A DNA stretch of 64,000 nt, taken from positions 145,383 to 209,382 of the forward strand of contig NZ_SELS01000009.1 of assembly GCF_004197395.1 (NCBI RefSeq), written 5' to 3'. This stretch comes from Paraburkholderia sp. UYCP14C. Lineage in GTDB: Bacteria; Pseudomonadota; Gammaproteobacteria; Burkholderiales; Burkholderiaceae. Shown in pieces: positions 53,704-63,937 of this stretch; position 1 is the first letter of the stretch, and each line of letters begins with the position of its first letter. Made by a program: the position numbers and the translations under genes. The notes beneath the pieces were generated by a model. The model saw nothing but the letters and a program-made list of their open reading frames with translations, was not told the DNA's origin and made no database searches.

Positions 53704-54246
53704 ACGGCAAACCGAAGCGGTGAGCCTCATCAGCTGTCACGCCATACGTGACAAGCGATCCGGGATTCCTGAGCGCGATTCGTGGCTGGAGAAAGGCGCC
53801 GCGATCCTGTTGTTCGGGGAGCCGGTTTGCGCATGCGCCAAACATGACGATGACAGCGTCAGGTCTGTCCAACTGAGCGCGAGTCTAGAGAAAGCCGGCG
53901 CATAGCCTGCAACCGCCGCCGAGCGAAAGTATTCAAAACAAATTCCAGGACAGACGCAGCCATATCAGATTTCTACAACGTCAAAGTCAAGACCTGATCC
54001 TTGATTTTTTTGGATACGAAGTTCATGGTCCCATTTACCCACTCCGGGATATTTTCTGGCGCTGGAATTTTGAGATCCCGCAGGGTCTTGTTGGCTGGCC
54101 TGCCATGGCTGTACTTATATTGATTGGCACGAATGCCGGAAGCTTAGTAAATCAATTCGTCAATCTTCACTTATATGCATGTTTGCGAACTTCCGCCAAA
54201 GCGTGCCGAATCTGCCGCGAGCCGGTTAGCTTCAGTCCAGCGGAAG
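53704..54246. other. Scrap region between LysR copy and creatine cluster
   Basis: The left part (53704-53905) is open on both strands in protein-like frames without a start: plus ends LSASLEKAGA, minus reads DAVIVMFGACANRLP. No family was recognised for either. The right part turns A/T-rich and holds the minus-strand tail fragment listed next. Nothing here looks intact. Confidence 0.5.
53973..54143 (-). pseudogene. C-terminal fragment, possibly of a restriction-modification protein
   Basis: A 56-residue open frame without a start, ending at a TAG. It reads NQYKYSHGRPANKTLRDLKI then PAPENIPEWVN and ends in a Lys-rich helix. The order 'YKYS-GR ... L..LKIP ... IPEWV' resembles the C-terminal part of DNA methylase/specificity proteins. 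Its A/T-rich codons differ from the flanking genes, suggesting foreign origin. The family assignment is tentative. Confidence 0.4.
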
Positions 54247-55620
54247 TCAGTCGGCGAGTGGCCCGCGCGAGGTCTCCCGGCTCGCGAGCATGGCTATCAA
54301 AGCGACGCCTGCCGCGCCTACCATGTACCACGCCGGGGCCAACTTGCTGCCGGTCGTGTGGATCAACCAGGTGGCAACGAATGGCGCCGTGCCTCCGAAC
54401 AGCGCATTCGCCGCATTGAAGCAGAACGCAAAACCGCTATAGCGCACACGGGTCGGAAAGATCTCCGACAGGAAGCAGGGCAGGGTGCCGTCGTTCATCG
54501 TCAGCAGCGCGCCGAACGCGATCTGGATCATCACAATCGTTGCGAAGCCGGCGCCGGCGAGACCCTTGAACAGCGGTACCGTCAGCACGGCAAACAGGAT
54601 CGAGGCGCCGATCAACATCGTTTTGCGGCCAACGCGGTCCGACAATGCCCCCATGATGAAGATGAAGCCGATATAGGCAGCAAGGGAGATCGTGGCCGCA
54701 ATGAAGGAGGCTGTTTCACCCATGCCCATCTCTGTAGACAGGTAGGTGGGCATGTAGCTCAGCACCAGATAGAACGCCACCGCGTTAAGACACGTCACGC
54801 CAAACGCGATCAGCATCTTGCCACGATGTACGCTCAGCAGCTCCGTGACCGGTGCGCGTGCCACGTGGTGGGAGGTCTCGAGCGCCTTGAACTTCGGCGT
54901 ATCTTCGAGGCGCACGCGGATGTAGCGGCCAATCAGCCCGAACGGCGCAGCGAGCAGGAACGGCAGCCGCCAGCCGAACGATTCAATCTGGTCGTTGGTC
55001 AAGACCCCGTGCAGTACCGCCACGAAGATCGAACCGAACAGAAGGCCTGCGGCGGTACTGGCCGGGACGATGCTCGTGTAGAAGCCGCGCTTGCCTTGCG
55101 GCGCATATTCGGCGAGGAATGCGGACGCGCCCGCATATTCACCGGAAGCCGAGAAGCCCTGAACGATGCGGACCAACAACAGCAAAATCGGCGCAGCGAT
55201 GCCGACCTGCGCATAGGTTGGCAGGAATGCGATCACGAAGGTCGAAGCCGACATGATCAGGATCGACAGCGAGAGCGCTGTCCGGCGACCGATCTTGTCC
55301 CCAAAGTGTCCCCAGACAATGCCGCCAATAGGCCGCACGATGAACGAGATCGCAAATACCGCATAAGCGGCGAGCAGACCCGTCGCCGCGTTGGTCTTGG
55401 GAAAAAATACGACCGCGATGATCGTCGCCAGATAGCCGTAGGACGCGTAGTCGAACCACTCGACAAAATTGCCGATGAAGCTCGCCAGCGCCGCGCGCTT
55501 AAGCAGGCGCCCGTCTGGTGCTGTGCTCGCCCGATCATGGTCCGACGAGAGCGCCACGCCGGGCTGCGAGGTGATGGCGGCCATGGCTGACTGCGCTGAA
55601 ACCGCTTTCCTGGTACTCAT
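54247..55620 (-). CDS. MFS metabolite:H+ symporter (MHS/ProP-like)
   Basis: 457 residues from ATG 55620 with GGAGACGACAA upstream. Twelve helices; MHS-family motifs ASFIGNFVEWFDYASYGYLA, RPIGGIVWGHFGDKIGRRTA and RIVQGFSASGEYAGASAFLA. Relatives take up compatible solutes, alpha-ketoglutarate, shikimate and betaine-like compounds. It is downstream of glyA and creatinase on the same strand, so creatine or a related N-methyl compound is the likely cargo. Confidence 0.92.
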   Translation of the reverse strand: MSTRKAVSAQSAMAAITSQPGVALSSDHDRASTAPDGRLLKRAALASFIGNFVEWFDYASYGYLATIIAVVFFPKTNAATGLLAAYAVFAISFIVRPIGGIVWGHFGDKIGRRTALSLSILIMSASTFVIAFLPTYAQVGIAAPILLLLVRIVQGFSASGEYAGASAFLAEYAPQGKRGFYTSIVPASTAAGLLFGSIFVAVLHGVLTNDQIESFGWRLPFLLAAPFGLIGRYIRVRLEDTPKFKALETSHHVARAPVTELLSVHRGKMLIAFGVTCLNAVAFYLVLSYMPTYLSTEMGMGETASFIAATISLAAYIGFIFIMGALSDRVGRKTMLIGASILFAVLTVPLFKGLAGAGFATIVMIQIAFGALLTMNDGTLPCFLSEIFPTRVRYSGFAFCFNAANALFGGTAPFVATWLIHTTGSKLAPAWYMVGAAGVALIAMLASRETSRGPLAD

Positions 55621-55732
55621 TTGTCGTCTCCAAACATGAATGAATCGTGAGATTGCTGCGTTTCTGATGGCGGCTCTTGCGGCTGCACGTTCGATGCGTC
55701 CGTTGCGTGGCGAGACGCCGGGTCCGTTCCTT

Positions 55733-56992
55733 TTAGAGGCCGGTGTATACAGGGAAGCGGGCGCACAGTTTCGCGACGTGTTCGCGAACCCGCTGCTCGA
55801 TATGCTCGTCACCCAGGTTGTCGAGCACGTCGCAAATGAGCTCGGCGGTCAGCGCAGCATCGGCCTCGGCGAAACCACGGGTCGTGATGGCGGGTGTGCC
55901 GATACGGATACCGCTGGTCACGAACGGTGACTGCGGGTCGTTCGGCACCGCGTTCTTGTTGACGGTGATGTGTGCACGGCCCAATGCGGCATCCGCGTCC
56001 TTGCCGGTGATGCCCTTCGCGATCAGGCTGACCAGGAAGAGGTGATCGTCGGTACCGCCGGACACCACGTCGTAGCCCCGCTCGTTGAATACGGTGACCA
56101 TCGCGCGCGCGTTCGCGAGGGTCTGTTTCTGGTACCCGACGAAGCCGGAGCCGAGCGCTTCCCTGAATGCGACCGCTTTCGCCGCAATCACGTGCATCAG
56201 GGGACCACCCTGAGTGCCCGGGAAAACCATCGCGTTCAGCTTCTTTTCGATCTCCGCATTGGCTTTGGCCAGAATCAGCCCCCCGCGCGGGCCGCGCAAG
56301 GTCTTGTGGGTGGTCGTCGTGACGATGTCGGCAAACGGCACGGGATTCGGATAGATCCCGGCTGCGACGAGTCCGGCGACGTGCGCCATGTCAACGAACA
56401 GATAAGCGCCGACGCGCTCCGCAATCGCGCGAAAGCGGGCGAAATCGAGAACGCGCGAGTACGCCGAGAACCCGGCGACGATCATCTTCGGTCGATGCTC
56501 GAGCGCGAGGCGCTCCACCTCGTCGTAATCGATCAGGCCGGTCTTCGTATCGACGCCATACTGGACCGCGTTGTAGAGCTTGCCGGAGAACGACACCTTC
56601 GCGCCGTGCGTGAGATGCCCACCGTGCGCAAGGCTCATCCCGAGAATCGTGTCGCCGGGCGAGAGGAGCGCCAGATAGACTGCGGCGTTCGCCTGCGAGC
56701 CGCTGTGCGGCTGCACATTTGCATAGTCGGCTGCGAACAGTTGCTTCGCCCGCGCGATCGCCAGGGACTCGACTACGTCGACGTGCTCGCAGCCGCCGTA
56801 ATAGCGCTTGCCCGGATAGCCTTCGGCGTATTTGTTGGTGAGCACCGAGCCTTGCGCTTCAAGTACACGCGGACTGGCGTAGTTTTCCGATGCGATCAGC
56901 TCGATGTGATCTTCCTGGCGCTGACGCTCGCCACGCATCGCGTCGTACAGATCCGGATCGAACCCGGCAATCGTTTGTTCTGTTGAAAACAT
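55733..56992 (-). CDS. glyA: Serine hydroxymethyltransferase
   Basis: 419 residues from ATG 56992 with AGGAGACG upstream. Family motifs: [20 protein letters not shown], the N-terminal [21 protein letters not shown] Lys in [17 protein letters not shown], and [16 protein letters not shown]. It interconverts glycine and serine with methylene-tetrahydrofolate. Its place beside creatinase indicates a catabolic copy that uses the glycine and C1 units produced from sarcosine, separate from the housekeeping glyA expected elsewhere in the genome. Confidence 0.97.
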   Translation of the reverse strand: MFSTEQTIAGFDPDLYDAMRGERQRQEDHIELIASENYASPRVLEAQGSVLTNKYAEGYPGKRYYGGCEHVDVVESLAIARAKQLFAADYANVQPHSGSQANAAVYLALLSPGDTILGMSLAHGGHLTHGAKVSFSGKLYNAVQYGVDTKTGLIDYDEVERLALEHRPKMIVAGFSAYSRVLDFARFRAIAERVGAYLFVDMAHVAGLVAAGIYPNPVPFADIVTTTTHKTLRGPRGGLILAKANAEIEKKLNAMVFPGTQGGPLMHVIAAKAVAFREALGSGFVGYQKQTLANARAMVTVFNERGYDVVSGGTDDHLFLVSLIAKGITGKDADAALGRAHITVNKNAVPNDPQSPFVTSGIRIGTPAITTRGFAEADAALTAELICDVLDNLGDEHIEQRVREHVAKLCARFPVYTGL

Positions 56993-57060
56993 TGAAACGT
57001 CTCCTGCCACATCATGGGAACCCTGCGGCCGTGGCCGCAGGCTATTTGAACGCAGGCGGG

Positions 57061-58272
57061 TCAGACCTTGATGATGTTGTGCTCCGGACCGTACCGGAAA
57101 CCCGTGATGTTGGTCGCGTCCTTCTCGCCCACCACCAGGATGTCATGCTCGCGGTAGCCGCCCGCGCCGGGCAGGCCTTGCGGCAGCATGATCATCGGCT
57201 CCATCGACACCACCATGTTCGGTTCCAGTACCGTGTCGATGTCTTCGCGCAGTTCCAGCCCGGCTTCCCGGCCGTAGTAGTGCGACAGCACGCCGAACGA
57301 ATGACCGTAGCCGAACGTGCGGTACTGCAGCAGGCCATACTCGGCGTAGATCTTGTTGAGTTCGTGGGCGATATCGCTACAACGGGCACCGGGCTTGATC
57401 AGTTTCAGCCCCGCCTCGTGCACCTCGACGTTGACCTTCCAGAGACGCAGGTGCTCGTCCGGGCAGTGGTCGAAGAACATCGTGCGTTCGAGCGCCGTGT
57501 AGTAGCCGGCGATCATCGAAAAGCAGTTCAGGCTCAGGATGTCGCCCTTCTGTACCTTGCGCGTCGTCACCGGATTGTGTGCGCCGTCGGTGTTGATGCC
57601 CGACTGGAACCAGGTCCACGTATCCATCAGTTCGGAATCAGGAAAGCGGCGTGCAATTTCGCGCACCATCGCCTGGGTCGACGCGAGCGCGACTTCGTGC
57701 TCGGGCACACCTTCATGAACGGCGGCCGCGAGTGCGGCGCCACCCACGTCGCAAACATTGGCGCCGTGCTTGATGACTTCGATTTCCTCGGCCGACTTGA
57801 TCATGCGCATGCGCATCGTCTGGGCGCTGATGTCGACAAATTCGACGGACGGCAGCGCCACCTTCAGCTTCGCGAGCACCTCGACCGGCAACTGGTCGAA
57901 CTCGACGCCAACGCGCCCCTTGTTGTCGATCTCGCCCTGTACGGCGCGGAAGAAATTGTCGCGTTGCCAGTCGGTGTAGACCACGTTGTAGTCGCCGACT
58001 GTGCGACGCCACGGCTGGCCGCCGTCGATGTTCGCCGAGATCGATACCACCTTCTTCGGTGTGACCACGAGCCCGTATTTGCGGCCAAACGAGCAATACA
58101 GGAAGTCCGCGTAGTAGTTGATGTTGTGATACGACGTGAACAGCACGGCGTCGATGTTCTCGTGCGCCATCAGCTCGCGCAGTTTTCCCTGGCGGTTAGC
58201 GTACTCGGCGTCTGAAAAGGTGTGCTTCACCTTTTCGCCGTTTTCGATCCGGATCAGACTCTCCAGTTTCAT
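57061..58272 (-). CDS. Creatinase (creatine amidinohydrolase)
   Basis: 403 residues, the usual creatinase length. It follows the Pseudomonas enzyme closely along the whole chain: [38 protein letters not shown], the active-site His in [39 protein letters not shown] and [20 protein letters not shown]. It has the pita-bread fold but no metal ligands. It hydrolyses creatine to sarcosine and urea. Sixty-eight bp separate it from glyA. A sarcosine oxidase, needed for the next step, is not in the window. Confidence 0.96.
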   Translation of the reverse strand: MKLESLIRIENGEKVKHTFSDAEYANRQGKLRELMAHENIDAVLFTSYHNINYYADFLYCSFGRKYGLVVTPKKVVSISANIDGGQPWRRTVGDYNVVYTDWQRDNFFRAVQGEIDNKGRVGVEFDQLPVEVLAKLKVALPSVEFVDISAQTMRMRMIKSAEEIEVIKHGANVCDVGGAALAAAVHEGVPEHEVALASTQAMVREIARRFPDSELMDTWTWFQSGINTDGAHNPVTTRKVQKGDILSLNCFSMIAGYYTALERTMFFDHCPDEHLRLWKVNVEVHEAGLKLIKPGARCSDIAHELNKIYAEYGLLQYRTFGYGHSFGVLSHYYGREAGLELREDIDTVLEPNMVVSMEPMIMLPQGLPGAGGYREHDILVVGEKDATNITGFRYGPEHNIIKV

Positions 58273-58526
58273 GCGCTCGCTCCTTGGTGAAAAAGGTCGG
58301 TTGGTGTGAGCGAATGGTAGGAGTTCAGTGATTTATAAAATTTCCAGATCCGACGAAACAGTTTCCCGTTTCGACATTGAGGGTTTACGCCGGTGAGCGC
58401 GTTTGCAGGCCCGAGGCGTCGATGAACGGGCTATCGGATAACAGGGGGAGACAGGTTTGCGGAACGCTCACGGCGTGCTTCTGGCGAGCAGGAGACCGTG
58501 ATCCGCAAGCGCGTCGCGAGCACGTC

Positions 58527-59537
58527 CTACAACGCGTTCTGATAACGGCGGCGATCGACGCTCGGGGCGATCTGGAACTGCGCCTTGTAGCGCGTGGCGA
58601 AGTGCGTCATCGACGTGAAGCCGGTACGCGCGCAGACCTCTTCCAGAGGCAGGGAGGTGCGATACAGCAACTGACGCGCACGTAGCAGGCGGATCTCCAG
58701 ATAAGCCTGCGCTGGCGTCTTGCCGAGACGCTCATGAAACCAGCGCTCAAGTTGCCTTTGCGAAACGCGCAGATATGACGCAATCTCGGCGACGGTAAGT
58801 GTCTCTTCGACGTTGCTTTCCATGACCTGCAGCGCTTCGTCGAGCTTCGCGTGTTCGGCGCCCATGTACTGGCGCAGCGAGGTGCGTTGGCGCTGCTCGT
58901 GACTGCGCCGTTCGGCGATGAGCAGTTCGAGCACGCGCGCCGCAAGCGAGCGGCTGCCGGGCGGCATGCCAAGAAGATGCACCATCAGGTCCAGCGGCGC
59001 GACGCCACCACTGCAGGTATAACGGTCGCGATCGACCTCGTACAGGTGATTCGACACCGTCAACCTGGGAAACTGTTCCATCAGCACGTCCTGATCTTCC
59101 CAGTGAATCGTGCATCGGTAGCCGTTCAGCAGGCCGGCGCGCGCGAGAAAGTAGCTGCCGGTATCGAGCCCGCCAAGCGCCGTCCCGCGGCGGGCAAGCA
59201 GGCGCAACCAGTCGAGCACCGCGCCGATGCCCCTGCGCGGAATCGGATTGGGACCAACGACAAACACTGCGCCCAACGAACCGCTATCGGCCATCGTTGC
59301 ATCGGGCAGCACGCGGATGCCGTCGCTCGACTGGACAAAGTCTGCGCCGGTCGCGATCAGCTGATAGTCATAGACGCGCCGACCGACGACCATGTTTGCG
59401 ATCCGCAGCGGATCGACAGCCGCAGCCAGCGCGATCAGCGAGAAATCGTGGAGCAGAAGAAAGCCATACTTCGTCACGCGCAGATCGTGCAGTCCGTCAG
59501 GCCGTTCGTCTTCAGGTCTACTGCGATTCGTTGGCAC
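58527..59537 (-). CDS. GlxA-family AraC regulator (GbdR-like)
   Basis: 336 residues. An N-terminal DJ-1/PfpI-like domain (YGFLLLHDFSLIALAAAVDP, GLDTGSYFLARAGLLNGYRC, CSGGVAPLDLMVHLL) is followed by two C-terminal AraC helix-turn-helix units (VAEIASYLRVSQRQLERWFH; LPLEEVCARTGFTSMTHFAT). This is the architecture of GbdR, which activates glycine-betaine, sarcosine and creatine catabolism genes. It lies upstream of creatinase, same strand, 254 bp apart, and likely activates the creatinase-glyA-transporter unit. Confidence 0.92.
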   Translation of the reverse strand: MPTNRSRPEDERPDGLHDLRVTKYGFLLLHDFSLIALAAAVDPLRIANMVVGRRVYDYQLIATGADFVQSSDGIRVLPDATMADSGSLGAVFVVGPNPIPRRGIGAVLDWLRLLARRGTALGGLDTGSYFLARAGLLNGYRCTIHWEDQDVLMEQFPRLTVSNHLYEVDRDRYTCSGGVAPLDLMVHLLGMPPGSRSLAARVLELLIAERRSHEQRQRTSLRQYMGAEHAKLDEALQVMESNVEETLTVAEIASYLRVSQRQLERWFHERLGKTPAQAYLEIRLLRARQLLYRTSLPLEEVCARTGFTSMTHFATRYKAQFQIAPSVDRRRYQNAL

Positions 59538-59686
59538 GTTTGGATTCTCGAAGGGAGAAGGCGCTGGGTCCGATTACGCCTGTCATCATATCCGCGCCGG
59601 CACTGGTGCGCTGCGACTTGCGCAGGTCTATCGGCTACTCGTTTTGGGCTTGTTGCGCGACGTCGCAGGGGGCATTTTCCGGGACA

Positions 59687-60885
59687 TCAGCCTGCCCTGT
59701 TCATCGGAATTCCCGTCGGATGCGGATTGGCGTCGCTCGTATCTTCAGGCAGCAGATTGCCGTCGCCGAGGCTCTCATCGGCGCGAGCAGTCTCCGGGAA
59801 TCGCTCGGGATAGAGATGCCGCTGCGCGACGCTCGCGTCGAACGTGCGAGACCACTTCGCGATAACCACGGTCGCCAGACTGTTGCCGATGGTGTTGCAG
59901 GTCGCGATGGCCATCGACATGAAACGATAGACCCCGAAAATTATCGCCACGCCTTCGACCGGCAAGATGCCGGTCGACGTGACGGTCGCCGCGAATACCA
60001 CGAACGAGCCGCCCGAAACCGTGGCCGCGCCTTTCGAGGTCAGCAGCATCAGCAACAACAGTCCGATCTGGTGCTCGAGCGTGATGGGAACGCCATACGC
60101 ATGCGCGATGAACATGGCACCCATGGACATGAACAGCGATGTGCCGTCGAGGTTGAATGCGTAACCGGTAGGCAGCACCAGACCGACGGTCTGCTTCGCG
60201 CAGCCGAGCCGCTCGAGTTTGATCAGCAGACGTGGCAATGCACTTTCCGACGACGCCGTGCCGAGCACGATGAAGACTTCGTCCTTGATGTAGCGCAGGA
60301 ACCGCCACAAACTGATTCTGGCCAGTTTCGCGATGATGCCCATCACGACCACGATGAACAGGACCACCACGGCATAGAAGCTGAACACAAGCTGCGCCAG
60401 CGCGATCAGCACCTCGGTGCCGTTGCTTCCCACGGAGTAAGCCACCGCGCCCAGGGTGCCGAGCGGCGCAAGTTTCATGACAAGGTTGATGAATGAGAAC
60501 AGGACCTCGGAGATCAGATCGAGACCCTCGGTGATTCGCACGCGGCGGCGCGCGGGGATCGCCAGAATGCCGATGCCGACCATCACCGCGAGCACGACCA
60601 CCTGCAGCAATTCGCCCTTGACGAACGCACCGATGAAATTGTCGGGCACCAGATGCATGATGAACTCGGTGAAGCCCTGCGGTGCAGCTTTCGCCGCCGT
60701 TGCCGGCAGCGCGCCGACCGTTACCGCGCTCATGCCTTTGCCGATCTGCAGCACGTTGCCGGCGAACAGGCCCACCATCAGTGCGATGGTGGAGACGACT
60801 TCGAAGTAGACGATCGAACGCCAGCCGACGCGGCCCGCGCTTCGAACGTCGCCCGCCGACGCAATGCCGTGAACGAAATCGTCGC
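59687..60885 (-). pseudogene. DctA-like dicarboxylate symporter, 5' truncated
   Basis: From DDFVHGIASAGDVRSAGRVG onward the protein matches dicarboxylate/amino acid:cation symporters through to the end: IVYFEVVSTIALMVGLFAGN, VLGTASSESALPRLL, GYAFNLDGTSLFMSMGAMFI and TCNTIGNSLATVVIAKWSRT. Intact members have about 80 more N-terminal residues with the first two helices. Here, in-frame sequence upstream of about 60885 is not DctA-like; it is the antisense of a GntR-family gene. The truncated protein would lack part of its scaffold and is probably inactive. Confidence 0.85.
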
Positions 60886-61300
60886 CAGCGGCAAGCTGGC
60901 GAGAACATTGAAGTGCGCCGATGGGACGCGCTGGCTGCGCGTGTCGAGCTTGCGGATCGACGGCGACAGACAGAGTCCGCCGATCGGCTGGACCGATGTG
61001 TATATCGATCCCGCTTACACCGACATCCCGGACGCGGCCCGGGCGCAACCGGACACGTTGATCAGTTCGTTGATCGAAGCACGTTACGGGCGCTGCATCG
61101 CCGAGATCCAGCAGGACGTGAACGGTGCATTGATATCGAATGAAATGGCAAACAGGCTGAAAGTGGAGGTGGGTGCGGCGGCGCTTGAAATCGTGCGCCG
61201 ATATCTCGACTCAGCGGGCGAGACGTTCGAGGTATCGATCAGTGTTCATCCGGCGGCGCGATTCTCGGTGTCAATGCGACTGAAGCGCTCGGATGCGTGA
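60869..61300 (+). pseudogene. GntR-family regulator, UTRA domain only (5' truncated)
   Basis: 143 residues in frame from 60869 (VNEIVASGKLARTLKCADG, RWLRVSSLRIDGDRQSPPIG, WTDVYIDPAYTDIP, ISSLIEARYGRCIAEIQQDV and LEIVRRYLDSAGETFEVSIS). This is the effector-binding UTRA domain of HutC-type GntR regulators. The winged-helix DNA-binding half is missing, lost at the same junction that truncates the DctA-like gene on the other strand. Confidence 0.8.
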
Positions 61301-61516
61301 TCCGCGATCGTCCTCGTGACGGAGTGGAGACGTACCCCCCGTGACGCTGGGTACGGTAGCGCACGACTAGTATCGAGGACGAGCCGCGACGGTGGTTCGG
61401 TGCCGGCCGCTACATCCAGTTCGACCGGCAGGCGAAGAGATTCACCGAGACGGGGATTTTGGTTCACCGTCGCAACGCTCTTCCAGCCAGACCACGCATT
61501 TCACATGCATTGGTCT

Positions 61517-61771
61517 TTACTCGACGATGCCGACCAGACCGTCAATCTCCTTCTGGACACGCATCTGAGCCTCCTGTGCAGCGGCATCGAGTGTGTTGGC
61601 AACGAGCGGGAGCATCAGCCCGGAACCCTTGAATTCAGCTTCGAAAAGCACCCATGCTGCGTACGCGCAAACACCTGAAGCCTTTTGCACGAGGTTGATC
61701 GTTATGTCGTATGTCCTTCGCTTGCCGTACTTGCGGGTGTATTGAAAACGGCTTAACAGTGGTTTGTGCAT
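61517..61771 (-). CDS. Small hypothetical protein
   Basis: 84 residues from ATG 61771; a GTG directly before it is possible. Protein-like composition: FQYTRKYGKRRTYDITINLV, YAAWVLFEAEFKGSGLMLPL and AQEAQMRVQKEIDGLVGIVE. It looks like a small alpha/beta cytoplasmic protein of the kind conserved in Burkholderia-group genomes. No family function known. It is one of the few seemingly intact genes in this decayed stretch. Confidence 0.6.
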   Translation of the reverse strand: MHKPLLSRFQYTRKYGKRRTYDITINLVQKASGVCAYAAWVLFEAEFKGSGLMLPLVANTLDAAAQEAQMRVQKEIDGLVGIVE

Positions 61772-62348
61772 CACGTTTCCGTAGCTGCTTCTGAATTGAC
61801 CGATTGCAGGAGTCGCGGTGAAGGCAGTCGTTCACTGCCTTAGGGACGTCTGCCGGATCCCGCGATACGGCGTTAGCTATTTGCTGCATTGTTCAAAGTC
61901 GATGATCTGCCGAACGGGGAGCGAGGTATCGGTACGCCATCCACAAACGCGCAAGCACAGCGCACAGCAAACTCGTATGCACACGTCCGGCTTGCAAACT
62001 GACCAAGATCACCCAATGAGGTAGATTCGCCGTCCTTCTTCAAGATGCAGGCGCGGGCCACGAACGTGTTGCCGCACCTTATCGTTGACGCTTGAATCGC
62101 TGCGCCATGATGAAATAGAAGCATCGAATGCTCTCCGATCGCAGGGCATGAAAGCTCATTGTAATGTGAGCATTTGCACCCGTGGCGACTGTTACCATTC
62201 CACATAAAGCGCTTAAGTGTGACGACTGGATTTGCCCCGTACCTCCGGACACCGCCTCACACTTGAGTTGATGAATCGGCCCTGCGCCGGATCTCGCGGT
62301 GATCGAACAGACATCGATATTGGCCGATATCCGTCCGTCGTGGCTTAG
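61772..62348. other. No gene seen
   Basis: About 575 bp with mixed composition. Short frames on both strands have no motif or ribosome site. It may include degraded sequence of the citrate-synthase-like gene whose tail begins at 62349. Confidence 0.45.
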
Positions 62349-62642
62349 ATACGAAAGCATTTCCAATCGGATGTCGAGGCGATGCTGTCGCGCCTCGCGA
62401 ACGTGACGCGAAATGTGTTCGCGGTCAACGTCGATGCGGTGATCGCTTTGGTCTTGCTGAAGATGCTGTGGGCGCGCCATCGAACCGGAGACTTCTCGAC
62501 CGAGGCGCTCGAAACCGAGGCCTTCACCGTGTTCCTGTACGGCCGGATGATTGGCTGCGCGGCGGAGATCGACGACCACCTGAATCGCGGCCGCAATCTC
62601 GACACGCGCACACCGCAGTCGAACGTGCGATTCGTCGCGTGA
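62349..62642 (+). pseudogene. C-terminal fragment, citrate-synthase/citryl-CoA-lyase-like
   Basis: An open frame without a proper start, following an in-frame TAG. It reads VFAVNVDAVIALVLLKMLWA, then TGDFSTEALETEAFTVFLYG, RMIGCAAEIDDHLNRGRNLD and TRTPQSNVRFVA. The helical pattern with GRMxGxxAExxDHxxRGR resembles the C-terminal dimer/active-site domain of citrate-synthase-type enzymes. Its place just before a citrate-type transporter fragment supports a citrate link. The assignment is tentative, truncation is clear. Confidence 0.45.
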
Positions 62643-62664
62643 GCGCCAACGGCCATCCATACGA

Positions 62665-63078
62665 TTGATCGATCAGATCAGGAGCCGGGCTGCCTTCGAG
62701 CGCTTCATCCGGATGCAGCACCGGCTTTCGCACGCCGAGGAGACACTTCGTGCAAATTACTTCAGACACGTCGCGGCAGGTACCCCCGCCGCAACCCGAA
62801 TCAAGCTGCGCTTCTGGCCCGATGGCTGGTGGAAGCTGATGGAATACCGGATCGGAATCATTTCGCTGCCGGTCTACGTGATCCTGCTCGCGTTGATCGC
62901 GGGATTCGCGATCACGGGCAAGGTACCCGGCGAGATCTCGATGGCGATCGCCGTGCTGGCCTTCTTCGGCTTCACCTGCGCGGAGATTGGCAAGCGTTTG
63001 CCGACCGTGCGCAATATCGGCGCTGCCGCTGCTGTTTGCGATCGGTGTCGCGATGACGCCGTGGGACATAGGTTTTGA
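62665..63078 (+). pseudogene. 2-hydroxycarboxylate (citrate/malate) symporter, N-terminal fragment
   Basis: Residues 45-115 (FWPDGWWKLMEYRIGIISLP, VYVILLALIAGFAITGKVPG, EISMAIAVLAFFGFTCAEIG, KRLPTVRNIGAAA) match the start of the CitS/2-HCT family. After NIGAAA the family continues for over 300 residues, but here the frame turns to unrelated sequence and stops. The first 40 residues also look non-native, so the start is unclear. Only two helices remain. Confidence 0.75.
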
Positions 63079-63286
63079 TAATGGAGCTGACATCTCTCAA
63101 TCATATTTCTCGATTTTTCAGTTCATTTATATCAAGTGACGTTTTTTGAGCTTATTGCAAATTTCCTCGAGTCTATTGGGCAGAAACACGACCAGGTGGA
63201 GAGAGCGACGACAACGCGCGTCGCGACACATCAAATTTCTTGAAGCGAATAACAAGAAATTTTAGCTTTCCTTGATTTAAGCGGCT

Positions 63287-63937
63287 ATGGACAATGAGGT
63301 CAAAAGAACAGGCGATATAGCGAGCGAGCCCATCGCCACGAACATGGAGACAGGAATGGATGTATCGGTTCACCAACGCGAGTCCGACGCGATACCTCTC
63401 AGCACCCCCACAACGAAGACCTTCGACGCGCGCGTGATCGTCGTCGCCACCATCGGCAATGCGCTCGAATGGTTCGACTTCACGGTCTTCTCGTTCTTCG
63501 CCGCGATCATCGCGAAGCAGTTCTTCCCGAGCGACAACGCGACCGCGTCGCTGCTAGCCGCATGGACGACATTCGGGGTCGGCTTTTTGACGCGGCCGCT
63601 CGGCGGCATCGTTCTCGGTAATTACGCGGATCGGCACGGCCGGAAGTCCGCGCTCGTCGTGACGATTTCGTTGATGGCGGTGGGCGTGGGCATCATCGCT
63701 TTGGCGCCCACTTATGCGCAGATCGGCATCTTTGCGCCGGTCCTGATGCTGATCGGACGCTTCTTGCAGGGTTTTTCCGCCGGTGGCGAAGTGGGCAGCG
63801 CGACCGCGTTTCTCGTCGAACATGCGCCGGTGGAGCGGCGCGGCGTGTACGGCAGCTTCCAGATGATCAGCCAGGCCTGCAGCATGTTGCTCGGCGCGTA
63901 TGCGGTCCACAAACGACGCCGCTCAGAGGTACTCTGA
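63287..63937 (+). pseudogene. MFS (MHS family) symporter, 3' truncated
   Basis: The N-terminal half of an MHS-type transporter: VVATIGNALEWFDFTVFSFF, TRPLGGIVLGNYADRHGRKS, LIGRFLQGFSAGGEVGSATA and FQMISQACSMLLGAYA. After residue 205 (about 63903) the frame runs into unrelated sequence and stops at 63937. Citrate and tricarballylate symporters belong to this group. ATG codons at 63344 and 63356 are alternative starts that shorten an unusually long N-terminus. Confidence 0.8.

Noticed and set aside
53372-53905. 177-residue plus-strand frame crossing the end of the LysR repeat
   Set aside because: The first two thirds is antisense to the LysR copy; it is a chance fusion over a repeat boundary, not a gene.
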